Both the position numbers and the translations under genes were made by a program. From positions 1 to 11,629 of the forward strand of contig CBDUQP010000110.1 of the NCBI GenBank assembly GCA_965369385.1: DNA of 11,629 bases, read 5' to 3'. Shown in pieces: positions 4,850-11,569 of this stretch. The DNA is from CBDUQP01 sp965369385 (lineage in GTDB: Bacteria; Planctomycetota; Phycisphaerae; SM23-33). How positions within the stretch are numbered: the stretch's first letter is position 1; each line of letters opens with the position of its first letter. Under the pieces are notes generated by a model that did not search any database, was not told the DNA's origin, and worked only from the letters and a program-made list of their open reading frames with translations.

Positions 4850-6007
4850 GTGCGTAAGATACGTGTTTGCCAATTAATAACCGAACTGGGCCTGGCCGGT
4901 GCGGAGCGGATTGTCTATCAGCTCGCCACGCGGCTTGACCGGGACAGGTTCGATGTAAGTGTGGTGGCGTTGCGCGGCGGGCGAGTGGCCCGTATGCTTG
5001 AAGACGCGGGCGTTACGGTGCGTGTGGTGAAGATGCGCGGGAAGTGGGACGCGGCGCGGCTTATGCGGCTGCCTGGGATCCTGCGAGAGCTGCGGCCTGA
5101 TATTGTGCACACCCACCTGTTCCACGCGGACATGGTGGGGCGTGTGATGGCGAACTGTGCGTCGGTTCGGCACGTGGTCCATACGGTGCATGTGGTTGAG
5201 GGGCGGTTCCGTCCCTGGCAGTTCTTCGTGGCGAGGATGCTGAACGGTTTGTGCGATAAGACGGTGTGCGTGTCGCGTGCGGTGATGGATTTCCACTCGC
5301 GCAAGAGCAGCCTGCCGCGCGACGGCTACATGGTGATCCCCAACGGTACGGATGCGGGGCAGTTTGCGCATGACCCCGTAAAACGCAGGAATTTGCGGGA
5401 CGATCTGGGCGTGGGGAAGGATCGGATTCTGGTGGGGTTTGTGGGGCGGCTTGACTACCAGAAGGGCGTGGAGACTCTGCTGAGCACGATGAGCCACCTG
5501 GCGGCTCGCGGGGAGCCGATGGACCTGGTTATCGCGGGTGACGGCCCGAAACGGGCGCTGGTGGAGAACTTCGTCCGCCACGGCGAAGGCGGAAAGCACT
5601 GCCGGTACCTGGGATCGGTGGATGATGTGCAGGCGGTCTATAGCGCTATGGATGTGATGGCGATGCCGAGCCGGTGGGAGGGGCTCAGCCTGGTGGCCAC
5701 CGAGGCGATGGCGGCATCGTTGCCGATAGTGGCGACGCGGGCTCCGGGGCTTGAAGATATTATCGTGGACGGCGAGACGGGGATTATTGTTGAGCCGAAT
5801 GACGTGTTCCAGATGGCTGAGCGGATATTGGAGCTGGCGGCGGATGCGGATTTGCGTCGGCGGCTGGGGGCCAGCGGGCGGAAGCGCGTGATCGAGGAAT
5901 ACTCGATAGCCGCGATGATTGCCATGCATGAGCAGCTCTACGCGGAGACATCCGGCGACCTGGCGGGCCGGGATGAACCGCGGATTGATGCCGGCTGGGA
6001 TGATTGA
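4850..6007 (+). CDS. GT4-type glycosyltransferase (GT-B fold)
   Basis: The 385-residue protein looks like a retaining family-4 glycosyltransferase that moves a sugar from a nucleotide donor to a lipid or polysaccharide acceptor at the cytoplasmic face. The N-terminal acceptor domain begins IRVCQLITELGLAGAER (4-20) and includes RPDIVHTHLFHADMVGR (82-98) and VHTVHVVEGRF (110-120). The C-terminal donor domain includes ILVGFVGRLDYQKGVETL (193-210), LVIAGDGPK (226-234) and PSRWEGLSLVATEAMAASLP (273-292), with the E-X7-E pair Glu277/Glu285. A GTG start is required because an in-frame stop lies at 4835-4837; GGGAG lies only three bases before it. Substrate cannot be told from sequence. A role in envelope or exopolysaccharide synthesis is inferred. 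It stands apart from the dcw genes by 538 bases and is probably a separate unit. Confidence 0.92.
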   Translation: MRKIRVCQLITELGLAGAERIVYQLATRLDRDRFDVSVVALRGGRVARMLEDAGVTVRVVKMRGKWDAARLMRLPGILRELRPDIVHTHLFHADMVGRVMANCASVRHVVHTVHVVEGRFRPWQFFVARMLNGLCDKTVCVSRAVMDFHSRKSSLPRDGYMVIPNGTDAGQFAHDPVKRRNLRDDLGVGKDRILVGFVGRLDYQKGVETLLSTMSHLAARGEPMDLVIAGDGPKRALVENFVRHGEGGKHCRYLGSVDDVQAVYSAMDVMAMPSRWEGLSLVATEAMAASLPIVATRAPGLEDIIVDGETGIIVEPNDVFQMAERILELAADADLRRRLGASGRKRVIEEYSIAAMIAMHEQLYAETSGDLAGRDEPRIDAGWDD

Positions 6008-6477
6008 TATTTGCTGGCTGGCGCGGCTGCTGCGTGCGGCTGCGGCCAATTGGGGTACACCGGCGGCAGTGCCGCTCAGGCGAACAGTCCACGGCGAGCG
6101 GCATCAACCAAGTGGATTCAGATCATGTCGGTGCTCATCATCGGGATGCCTTTGGCGCGTTGCGCGGATTTTCTAATGCCGCCTGAACATCTGCGCCGAT
6201 ACAGCGAGTAAGCCGCATTCCGGCCGGGCAGCGGTCCAGCCGGTTTGCTTGTTCGTCGGATGGCAGGAATGCGAGATGTTTGGCCAGTTGTGAGCTGTCC
6301 ACCGGCGAGAATTGGATATTTCTTCGTTTTTCAGCAGGAATCGCAGGATTGACCCAGTACGCAAGATATGGTGGCAACTGTTGACAATATCGCAAATGTT
6401 GGATTGGGCGGTGTTGTTTTTGGGTGTCCCGGCCTCACTGGCAGGCCTTAATGTAGCAGATGGGGCATTTTTTTTGG
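6008..6477. other. Gap between glycosyltransferase and mraZ
   Basis: No well-supported gene is present. A small GC hairpin, GCGGC-AGT-GCCGC (6063-6075), lies 55 bases after the glycosyltransferase stop but has no T-run. A leftward frame of about 85 codons (6138-6395, TTG start) has a plausible amino-acid composition but no ribosome-binding site or recognisable motif. A perfect TTGACA at 6381-6386 has no acceptable -10 partner at 16-18 bases. Confidence 0.4.
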
Positions 6478-6507
6478 TTGTCTTTGTCCCTGCTTGTGGC
6501 ATAGAAT
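6478..6507 (+). promoter_or_regulatory. Candidate mraZ/dcw promoter
   Basis: TTGTCT (6478-6483), an 18-base spacer and TAGAAT (6502-6507) form a reasonable sigma-70-type promoter, with a start point expected near 6514, about 32 bases before the mraZ ATG. The box falls within an array of TCCCT/TCCCA pentamers described in the findings, so an overlapping operator is possible. Confidence 0.4.
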
Positions 6508-6545
6508 CCCTGTAATTCCCAAGAAGTGGCAGCAGGTACCAGATT

Positions 6546-7013
6546 ATGGCATTATTGATCGGTGAATTTGAGGCAACGATTGACCCCAAGCGTCGGCTTG
6601 CGGTCTGCACTGCCATTCGCGATCAGATTGTCGCCGAGGAGGACGGGAAGAACTTCATTCTCGTCCTCGGGCCGGACAGGCATTTGTGGCTTTATCCCGA
6701 CGTTTATTACCGTCGCTTGCTGGCGACGATGAAGCGTTCGCCGTTGCCCAGCCGCAACCAGCGGAAGATTGATCTGTTCTTCGCGATGGCCCGTGTAGTG
6801 AAGGCCGATTCGCAGGGCAGGGTTGTTCTTCCGGAGAAGTCGCTTCAGCGTGGTACCGTGAGCGATGCTGTGACGCTGGTGGGCAATAACGATCATATAG
6901 AAATATGGCCCAGCGAGGAGTGGGAACGCCACGTTGAAGAGGCCTTGCCGTCTTATGGTGAGATGCTCTACGAGGCGGCAGAGCTGCTTGCTGGTGAAGA
7001 TCAGATGGATTGA
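6546..7013 (+). CDS. mraZ: Transcriptional regulator MraZ
   Basis: This 155-residue protein has the two AbrB-like halves of MraZ, the DNA-binding regulator encoded first in most dcw clusters. The first half opens LIGEFEATIDPKRRLAVCTA (4-23). The second contains ARVVKADSQGRVVLPEKSLQ (82-101) and VTLVGNNDHIEIWPSEEWER (109-128). The conserved DxxGR signature is intact in the second half (Asp88-Ser-Gln-Gly-Arg92), but in the first the glycine is replaced by arginine (Asp13-Pro-Lys-Arg-Arg17). Length is typical. Only a short AGG lies nine bases before the ATG, so the ribosome-binding site is weak. In other bacteria MraZ binds repeated TGGG-type boxes upstream of its own gene and usually represses the cluster. 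The next clear gene, rsmH, is unusually distant. Confidence 0.93.
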   Translation: MALLIGEFEATIDPKRRLAVCTAIRDQIVAEEDGKNFILVLGPDRHLWLYPDVYYRRLLATMKRSPLPSRNQRKIDLFFAMARVVKADSQGRVVLPEKSLQRGTVSDAVTLVGNNDHIEIWPSEEWERHVEEALPSYGEMLYEAAELLAGEDQMD

Positions 7014-7241
7014 ATTGATATCGCCCATGATCTGTGGGCGGAGGCTTGCCGCGATTAGCGGAAAACCTGGGCTTTTGAAAGCAAAGTGTTTTGCCCTGTC
7101 AGTTCGGCCGGAAATATGGAATAGACGTCGCGTGTCGGAACGGATTCCGAGTTGTCGCGCGGCGCCACGATATATAGCTCCGACAGGCCGGTATTGCCGG
7201 AGCATGGAAATATAGAAAAACCCGGGTAAAGGATTGCAAGC
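7014..7241 (+). other. Hairpin-rich spacer after mraZ
   Basis: This 228-base spacer has four possible stem-loops. They are CGCCCA/TGGGCG with a seven-base loop (7022-7040), CCGC-GATTA-GCGG (7049-7061), TCGGAA-CGGA-TTCCGA (7135-7150) and GCTCCG/CGGAGC enclosing CCGG-TATTG-CCGG (7177-7203). None is followed by a T-run, so none is a standard intrinsic terminator. It could be a structured leader or just decayed sequence; no known riboswitch was recognised. Confidence 0.45.
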
Positions 7242-7490
7242 ATGCTCATCACCCAACAGACCATGGACAGTATGAAGCGGTGGCAAGGAAGTCGCGGCGA
7301 CAATCTGGCTGAGATGCGTGAACGACTGGCCGACCCATCACGTCTTGATGACGACCAGCAAAAACGCCTGTTGGACCTGGCACAACGATTGGACCGCATC
7401 CAGTCGTTGGGAGGTGAGTATGCCCGGGTAGAATTTTCCGAATTTTCGCAATGTGCGTTAGAAGAAATGAGTAGTTGCCAAGCCGTCTGA
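7242..7490 (+). CDS. Possible small charged protein between mraZ and rsmH
   Basis: An 82-codon frame on the operon strand, with AAAGGA ending ten bases before the ATG. Residues 1-60 are polar and helical in character (for example EMRERLADPSRLDDDQQKRL, 25-44, then LDLAQRLDRIQSLGG), which suggests a short coiled-coil or helical hairpin. It has no signal peptide, membrane segment or recognised domain. From about residue 64 the frame runs into repeat DNA, giving EFSEFSQ, and the last 15 residues are probably repeat-derived. Its position inside the dcw cluster and its codon pattern favour a real gene, but I cannot name a family. It could be a remnant. Confidence 0.45.
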   Translation: MLITQQTMDSMKRWQGSRGDNLAEMRERLADPSRLDDDQQKRLLDLAQRLDRIQSLGGEYARVEFSEFSQCALEEMSSCQAV

Positions 7491-7640
7491 GCTGGGCAAG
7501 GATGTCCAGCTGGAATTTTCTAACTCTGCCAATGTGCCTCGGAAGCAATCGGCAGTTGTGAAGCGGTCTGAGCTGGGCAAGGATGTCCAGCTGGAATTTT
7601 CGCGGCGTTGCAGAGTCTGCATTGTGCATCGGACGTTAAT
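7430..7640 (+). repeat. Three-copy repeat of about 73-81 bp upstream of rsmH
   Basis: Units begin with GAATTTTC at 7440, 7513 and 7594. The first two carry an identical 36-base block (7485-7520 and 7566-7601) containing the inverted repeat AGCTGG, ten-base loop, CCAGCT. Their 5' parts share AATGTGC, GAAG-AAT and AGTTG with substitutions; unit one lacks eight bases. The third is partial, fading out after CATTGTGCATCGG near 7632. A doubled nonamer (7430-7447) of the type seen at 1989-2015 marks the left edge. The repeat fills most of the rsmH leader. Confidence 0.85.
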
Positions 7641-7691
7641 TGGCCATTAGAAAGATTTGACTCCCTTCCCGGTGAAGGTGATAGCCCTGTG

Positions 7692-8603
7692 ATGGATCAC
7701 AATTTGGGTCATATTCCGGTACTTGAACGCCATGTCATGGAGTTGCTTGGCGTTTGTCGCCGGGGAGTTGCTGTTGATTGCACCGTCGGACTTGGTGGGC
7801 ACGCTAAAGGACTTCTGCGTGCATGGGAAGGCGAAGGTTGCCTTATAGGCATGGATGTCGACGAGGGCAACCTCCGCCTGGCCAAGGCCGGGCTTGAACA
7901 GTTTTCCTCCAGAGTAAGGCTCTTTCAGGCGAACTTCAGCGAGCTTGAAACTGTGCTGCAGCAGGCTGAGCTATCCGGAGCCGATGCGATACTTGCAGAT
8001 ATCGGCGTGGCATCTACGCATCTGGATGACCCGGCGCGCGGATTCAGTTTCCAGCAGGACGGCCCACTCGATATGAGAATGGACCTTCGTCTCGAGCGCA
8101 CCGCGGAAGACATAGTGAACACCCTCGGCGAGAAGGAACTTGCCGATCTGATTTTCGAATACGGACAGGAACGTTTCAGCCGCCGGATAGCCAGCGAGAT
8201 AGTGAAGGTTCGCAAGACCCAGCCGCTATTAAGCACAAGTGCGTTGGCTGCTGTAATTACCAGAGCGATACCCGCAGTGGCTCGTCGTAGCAGGCAGGGA
8301 GTGAACCCCGCCACGCGAACTTTTCAGGCATTGCGGATAGCCGTGAATGATGAACTGGGATGCCTGGAGCGTTTGCTCGAGACTATCCCGAAGGTGCTGA
8401 ACCCGGGCGGAAGGGCCTGCATCATCAGCTTCCATTCGCTGGAAGATCGCTTGGTGAAACGCGGATTCGCATCGTGGGTAGAAACCGGGCAGGCAAAGCT
8501 GATTACCCGCAAGCCGCTGGTTGCCGACGAGCAGGAAATCGCAGTCAACCCGAGAAGTCGCTCGGCAAAACTGCGGTGTATAGAGCGTATCAGCGAGATG
8601 TGA
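7692..8603 (+). CDS. rsmH: 16S rRNA (cytosine(1402)-N4)-methyltransferase RsmH
   Basis: This 303-residue S-adenosylmethionine-dependent enzyme N4-methylates C1402 in the ribosomal P site. Family signatures run in order: HIPVLERHVMELL near the N-terminus, VAVDCTVGLGGHAKGLL (SAM-binding loop), IGMDVDEGNL, ADIGVASTHLDDPARGFSFQ followed by DGPLDMRMD, YGQERFSRRIASEIV, NPATRTFQALRIAVNDEL, IISFHSLEDRLVKR and the C-terminal NPRSRSAKLRCIER. Length is normal. The frame stays open upstream to 7608, but that part is repeat-derived and has no family match. I place the start at ATG 7692, nine bases after GGTGAT; GTG at 7689 is an equally possible alternative. It heads the compact part of the dcw cluster and sits about 680 bases from mraZ. 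Confidence 0.95.
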   Translation: MDHNLGHIPVLERHVMELLGVCRRGVAVDCTVGLGGHAKGLLRAWEGEGCLIGMDVDEGNLRLAKAGLEQFSSRVRLFQANFSELETVLQQAELSGADAILADIGVASTHLDDPARGFSFQQDGPLDMRMDLRLERTAEDIVNTLGEKELADLIFEYGQERFSRRIASEIVKVRKTQPLLSTSALAAVITRAIPAVARRSRQGVNPATRTFQALRIAVNDELGCLERLLETIPKVLNPGGRACIISFHSLEDRLVKRGFASWVETGQAKLITRKPLVADEQEIAVNPRSRSAKLRCIERISEM

Positions 8604-8653
8604 ATGCAGCCGCACGTTCGCGCGGTTGGTGACTGATTCGGAGCAGTGAAATC

Positions 8654-9475
8654 ATGAGCAAGCAATCAAGAATAGGATTACTGATATCGCTGGTGTTTAT
8701 CGTGGCCTTCGCTGTTGTCTTGAGCGAGTTCTGGGTCGCCGGGGATTCTGACAGCCCGGCCACACAGCAGCGCAAGGACAGGAGCTTCTATGCCCAGTCA
8801 CCGGTGATAAACACATCAGCTACCGCGCGGCGAACTCCCATGCCCCGTCCCAGGCACATGCGTTCTGCCCGTCGGCGAACCAGCCGCCAGGAGCGATACG
8901 CTCGCTCGGCTGCGGCTCGGACAGTTCCGGTATCCGCCCGGCGAGAAAGCACGGCGGTTGCAGTTACTGAACCCCGCCAGGCACCCGGCATCGTATATGT
9001 GGTGAAGGCCGGCGACAATCTCACGCGGATAGCCCGCAGCCACTACGGGCGGGATAAGGGCGGTCTGTACACGAAGATATTCGAAGCCAACCGGGACGTT
9101 CTGGCCGATGCTGGCACGGTGCGTGTGGGCATGAAACTGAAGATTCCTAAGCTCGGTGGTTCACCGGTCAGCGCTTCACCGGCCGGTGTTTCGGGCAGAC
9201 GGACGGTCAGGGCTTCGGGCTTTCGTGAAATGTCTATTGAGGAACTTGCCAGGGCACACCATGTTGAGGTCCCATCGGCCCCTGCGCGAGATCAAACTCC
9301 CCAACATCGGAAGATACACGTGGTTCAACGTGGTGACAACCTCACGACAATCGCCCGCAAGTATTTGGATGATGCCAGCAGGGCCGCTGTGACGAAGATA
9401 ATAGAAGCAAATCGTGACAAGATCAGCGATCCCGATCACCTTGTGATTGGGATGAAACTATATATTCCGGCCTGA
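8654..9475 (+). CDS. Membrane-anchored protein with two LysM domains
   Basis: The 273-residue protein has one N-terminal membrane segment (GLLISLVFIVAFAVVLSEFW, 8-27) with no obvious cleavage site. A long basic Arg/Ser/Ala-rich linker follows (about 40-110). LysM 1 lies at about 114-165 (VYVVKAGDNLTRIARSHYG, then VGMKLKIP) and LysM 2 at about 221-272 (IHVVQRGDNLTTIARKYL, then IGMKLYIP). LysM domains bind N-acetylglucosamine in peptidoglycan, so the protein probably links membrane and wall at the division site. That role is inferred from position between rsmH and the ftsL-like gene. GGAG lies ten bases before the ATG; the gap to rsmH is 50 bases. No catalytic domain is visible, so it is probably structural or a scaffold. 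It is not a standard dcw member in well-studied bacteria. Confidence 0.88.
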   Translation: MSKQSRIGLLISLVFIVAFAVVLSEFWVAGDSDSPATQQRKDRSFYAQSPVINTSATARRTPMPRPRHMRSARRRTSRQERYARSAAARTVPVSARRESTAVAVTEPRQAPGIVYVVKAGDNLTRIARSHYGRDKGGLYTKIFEANRDVLADAGTVRVGMKLKIPKLGGSPVSASPAGVSGRRTVRASGFREMSIEELARAHHVEVPSAPARDQTPQHRKIHVVQRGDNLTTIARKYLDDASRAAVTKIIEANRDKISDPDHLVIGMKLYIPA

Positions 9476-9491
9476 TGATGGGAGCCCTGTC

Positions 9492-9776
9492 GTGCGATAC
9501 GCATTCCTGATATTCTTGATAGCAAGTCTGGCGGCAATAGCCGTAGGCATGGTGCACATCCGTAGACTAACTTTGACCAGCCAACACCAGATTCAGAAGG
9601 CCGAGGATAACCTCGCATCGCTGAGACGCAGTTTGTGGCTTCAGGAACGCGAACTGGCTGACCTTTCATCTCCCGTTCTGGTTCGTAATCGCGCCATTGA
9701 GATGGCACTGATCCCCGCCGATGGCAGCGAAGCCGCTACCCTTGCCGACGCAAACGCCGGCGGAAACTGGCACTGA
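9492..9776 (+). CDS. ftsL: FtsL-like bitopic division protein
   Basis: The 94-residue product has the layout of FtsL. A short cytoplasmic start is followed by one membrane helix (FLIFLIASLAAIAVGMVHI, 5-23), then a polar heptad-like helix suited to a coiled coil (about 28-58, QIQKAEDNLASLRRSLWLQE) and LADLSSPVLVRNRAIEMAL, comparable to the conserved end of FtsL. FtsL pairs with FtsB and helps activate FtsI/FtsW in the divisome. Sequence similarity is too weak for proof; the call rests on size, topology and its place immediately before ftsI. The GTG start follows GGGAG by seven bases. It overlaps ftsI by one base (TGATG), so the two are probably translationally coupled. The last 15 residues are Ala/Gly-rich and look unstructured. 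Confidence 0.72.
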   Translation: MRYAFLIFLIASLAAIAVGMVHIRRLTLTSQHQIQKAEDNLASLRRSLWLQERELADLSSPVLVRNRAIEMALIPADGSEAATLADANAGGNWH

Positions 9777-11536
9777 TGGGCAGGTTGTCCACAAGCAGTA
9801 GCGACAGCACGCCGGCTGGCGGCACATGGCGGTATTGCCTGGTCTTTGGCATTTTGGTGGTGGCAGTTATCGCGCTGGGCGTTCGCATGGCGGTGTTGCC
9901 TTATCTCCATGGTGAGATCGCTCGCAAGCTCAATGAACGTCAGCAAAGTCGCACCATTCCTCTTCCCGCGCGCGTGGGCAGCATATATGCCGTAAGTGGC
10001 GACCGCCAGGTTCCGATGGCTCTTAGTTACCAGGTGGCCACGTGTTTTGCCGATCCCTCGCTCATACCTGACGATCAGCTCATGGAGGTCGCTTCGCAGG
10101 TGGGTGATGCCCTTGGCGTCGACCCGATCGAAATCCAGAACACCATCATGCTCCTGCGTGACAGGCAGTATGCCAAGCTCAAAGAAGCTCCCTATCGCGA
10201 GATAACTCCCGCCCAAGTCGAGGCAATCAGGAAGCTCAAGCTTCGTTCGATAGGCATTGAGCATGAGTGGCGGAGAAGCTATCCCGCGTTCGGTCTGGCG
10301 GCTACGGTTATTGGCTTCAGGCGTCCCAATGGCGACGCTGGCGGCGGGTTAGAGCTATCGATGGAAGCATCGCTGCAAGCTCAGCAGGGCAAGCGTGTGG
10401 TGAAGATTGACTCGCGGCGGCGGGCAATCAGGCGGATTTACTCAAAGAGTTGTTCTCCGCGGGATGGCAGCCACGTCTACGTAACCATCGAGCCGATCAT
10501 CCAGGGGTTTCTGCAGAAGGCGATCAAGGAATCGATAGACCAATACGGAGGCGAGAAAACATGGGGAACCGGGGTGGTGGTGGACCCATACACTGGCCGC
10601 ATTCTGGCGATGTGCTCTGTTCCCTCATTTGATCCGAACGATTACAATCGTAAGGGTAGCAGCCGCGTGAATCGCGCGATTACTGTGCCATTTGAGCCGG
10701 GAAGTGTAGCAAAACCGCTATTCGCAGCGGCCGCCGTTAACGAAGGCGTCGCCACTTACAAGACGATGATCTTCTGCCATAACGGTACCTATATCGCCAG
10801 GAAGGGCGGACGGATCACCGATCACGGCCAGTCCTATGGCCAGTTGAGCGTGGAAGACGGTATCGTTCATTCAAGCAATATCCTGATGGCGAAGATCGGT
10901 GAGCTGCTGGGAAATAAGCGGTTGCACAAATATGCGAAAGCCTACGGCTTGGGAATCAAGACGGGCCTGCGCCTCCCGGGCGAGAGCAGGGGCATTATCC
11001 GCCCGCTGGCCAAGTGGGACGGTTACAGTTTGCGGCGGATACCTTTCGGCCAGGAGATGTCAACCACGGCGCTTCAGATGACAATGGCATTTGCAGCTCT
11101 GGCCAATGGCGGCGTGCTCTACAAGCCGTATATAGTTGATAGGATCGAAGACCCGACGGGCAAGGTGGTTTACAGGGCACGGAAACACAGGATCAGGCGT
11201 GTGCTTCGCGCGGAAGTTGCGGCTGAGACGCTGAAGGTGTTGGAGCAGGTGGTGGTTCGGGGCACTGGTAAGAATTGTCAGATGGCCAAGTGGACCAGTT
11301 TCGGCAAGACTGGCACCGCCCAGATTCCCGGTCCCGGCGGGTATGTTGATGATGCCTATACGGGCAGCTTCGCGGGCGGTGCGCCTGTGAGTAACCCTCG
11401 GCTTGTGTGCCTCATTTCGATATACTGGCCTGAGCGGGACAAGGGCTATTACGGCAGCATGGTGGCGGCTCCGTTCGTAAAGAAGGTGCTGGCCCAATCG
11501 CTGGAATACCTGAAGGTCCCGGCAGACAGGCCGTAG
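9776..11536 (+). CDS. ftsI: Class B penicillin-binding protein, septal transpeptidase FtsI/PBP3
   Basis: The 586-residue protein is a D,D-transpeptidase that crosslinks septal peptidoglycan in the periplasm. A single membrane anchor spans about 21-42. The transpeptidase motifs are intact: Ser310-Val-Ala-Lys313 in FEPGSVAKP (catalytic serine), Ser366-Ser-Asn368 in VHSSNILMAKIG, and Lys511-Thr-Gly513 in FGKTGTAQ. GTGVVVDPYTGRILAM (264-279) and GQEMSTTALQMTMAFAALAN (425-444) are typical of FtsI/SpoVD. The N-terminal pedestal domain is diverged: the usual RGxIxDRxG appears as ARVGSIYAVSGDR (65-77). There are no C-terminal PASTA domains. The start overlaps the ftsL-like stop by one base. A hairpin repeat begins at the base after the stop codon. 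The rest of the dcw cluster (murE, murF, mraY) would be expected downstream but lies outside the window. Confidence 0.95.
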   Translation: MGRLSTSSSDSTPAGGTWRYCLVFGILVVAVIALGVRMAVLPYLHGEIARKLNERQQSRTIPLPARVGSIYAVSGDRQVPMALSYQVATCFADPSLIPDDQLMEVASQVGDALGVDPIEIQNTIMLLRDRQYAKLKEAPYREITPAQVEAIRKLKLRSIGIEHEWRRSYPAFGLAATVIGFRRPNGDAGGGLELSMEASLQAQQGKRVVKIDSRRRAIRRIYSKSCSPRDGSHVYVTIEPIIQGFLQKAIKESIDQYGGEKTWGTGVVVDPYTGRILAMCSVPSFDPNDYNRKGSSRVNRAITVPFEPGSVAKPLFAAAAVNEGVATYKTMIFCHNGTYIARKGGRITDHGQSYGQLSVEDGIVHSSNILMAKIGELLGNKRLHKYAKAYGLGIKTGLRLPGESRGIIRPLAKWDGYSLRRIPFGQEMSTTALQMTMAFAALANGGVLYKPYIVDRIEDPTGKVVYRARKHRIRRVLRAEVAAETLKVLEQVVVRGTGKNCQMAKWTSFGKTGTAQIPGPGGYVDDAYTGSFAGGAPVSNPRLVCLISIYWPERDKGYYGSMVAAPFVKKVLAQSLEYLKVPADRP

Positions 11537-11569
11537 GTAGGGGCGGACCTATGTGTCCGCCCGGTCGTT
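11537..11569 (+). repeat. Copy F of the hairpin repeat, abutting the ftsI stop
   Basis: GGGCGGAC (11541-11548), CTATGT, GTCCGCCC (11555-11562), same orientation as copies A and B. It starts at the base after the ftsI TAG. The stem is strong but no T-run follows, so it would protect or attenuate a transcript rather than terminate it in the standard way. The last 60 bases of the window show no gene. Confidence 0.9.

Noticed and set aside
4874..6049. 391-codon leftward frame opposite the glycosyltransferase
   Set aside because: His/Arg/Pro-rich antisense shadow of a strongly supported glycosyltransferase gene.
6138..6395. 85-codon leftward frame in the glycosyltransferase-mraZ gap
   Set aside because: Codon content is plausible, but it needs a TTG start, has no ribosome-binding site and no recognisable motif; kept only as a note in the spacer entry.
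6381..6409. Perfect TTGACA upstream of mraZ
   Set aside because: At 16, 17 and 18-base spacing the -10 position reads ATTGGG, TTGGGC or TGGGCG, none acceptable.
7249..7629. Leftward frame with a repeated 27-residue unit (RKFQLDILAQLR twice)
   Set aside because: The protein repeat is a by-product of the DNA repeat upstream of rsmH; it is antisense to the operon and overlaps the better small frame.
11537..11569. Hairpin after ftsI as a standard intrinsic terminator
   Set aside because: It is a copy of a dispersed repeat without a following T-run, and the dcw cluster is expected to continue downstream.
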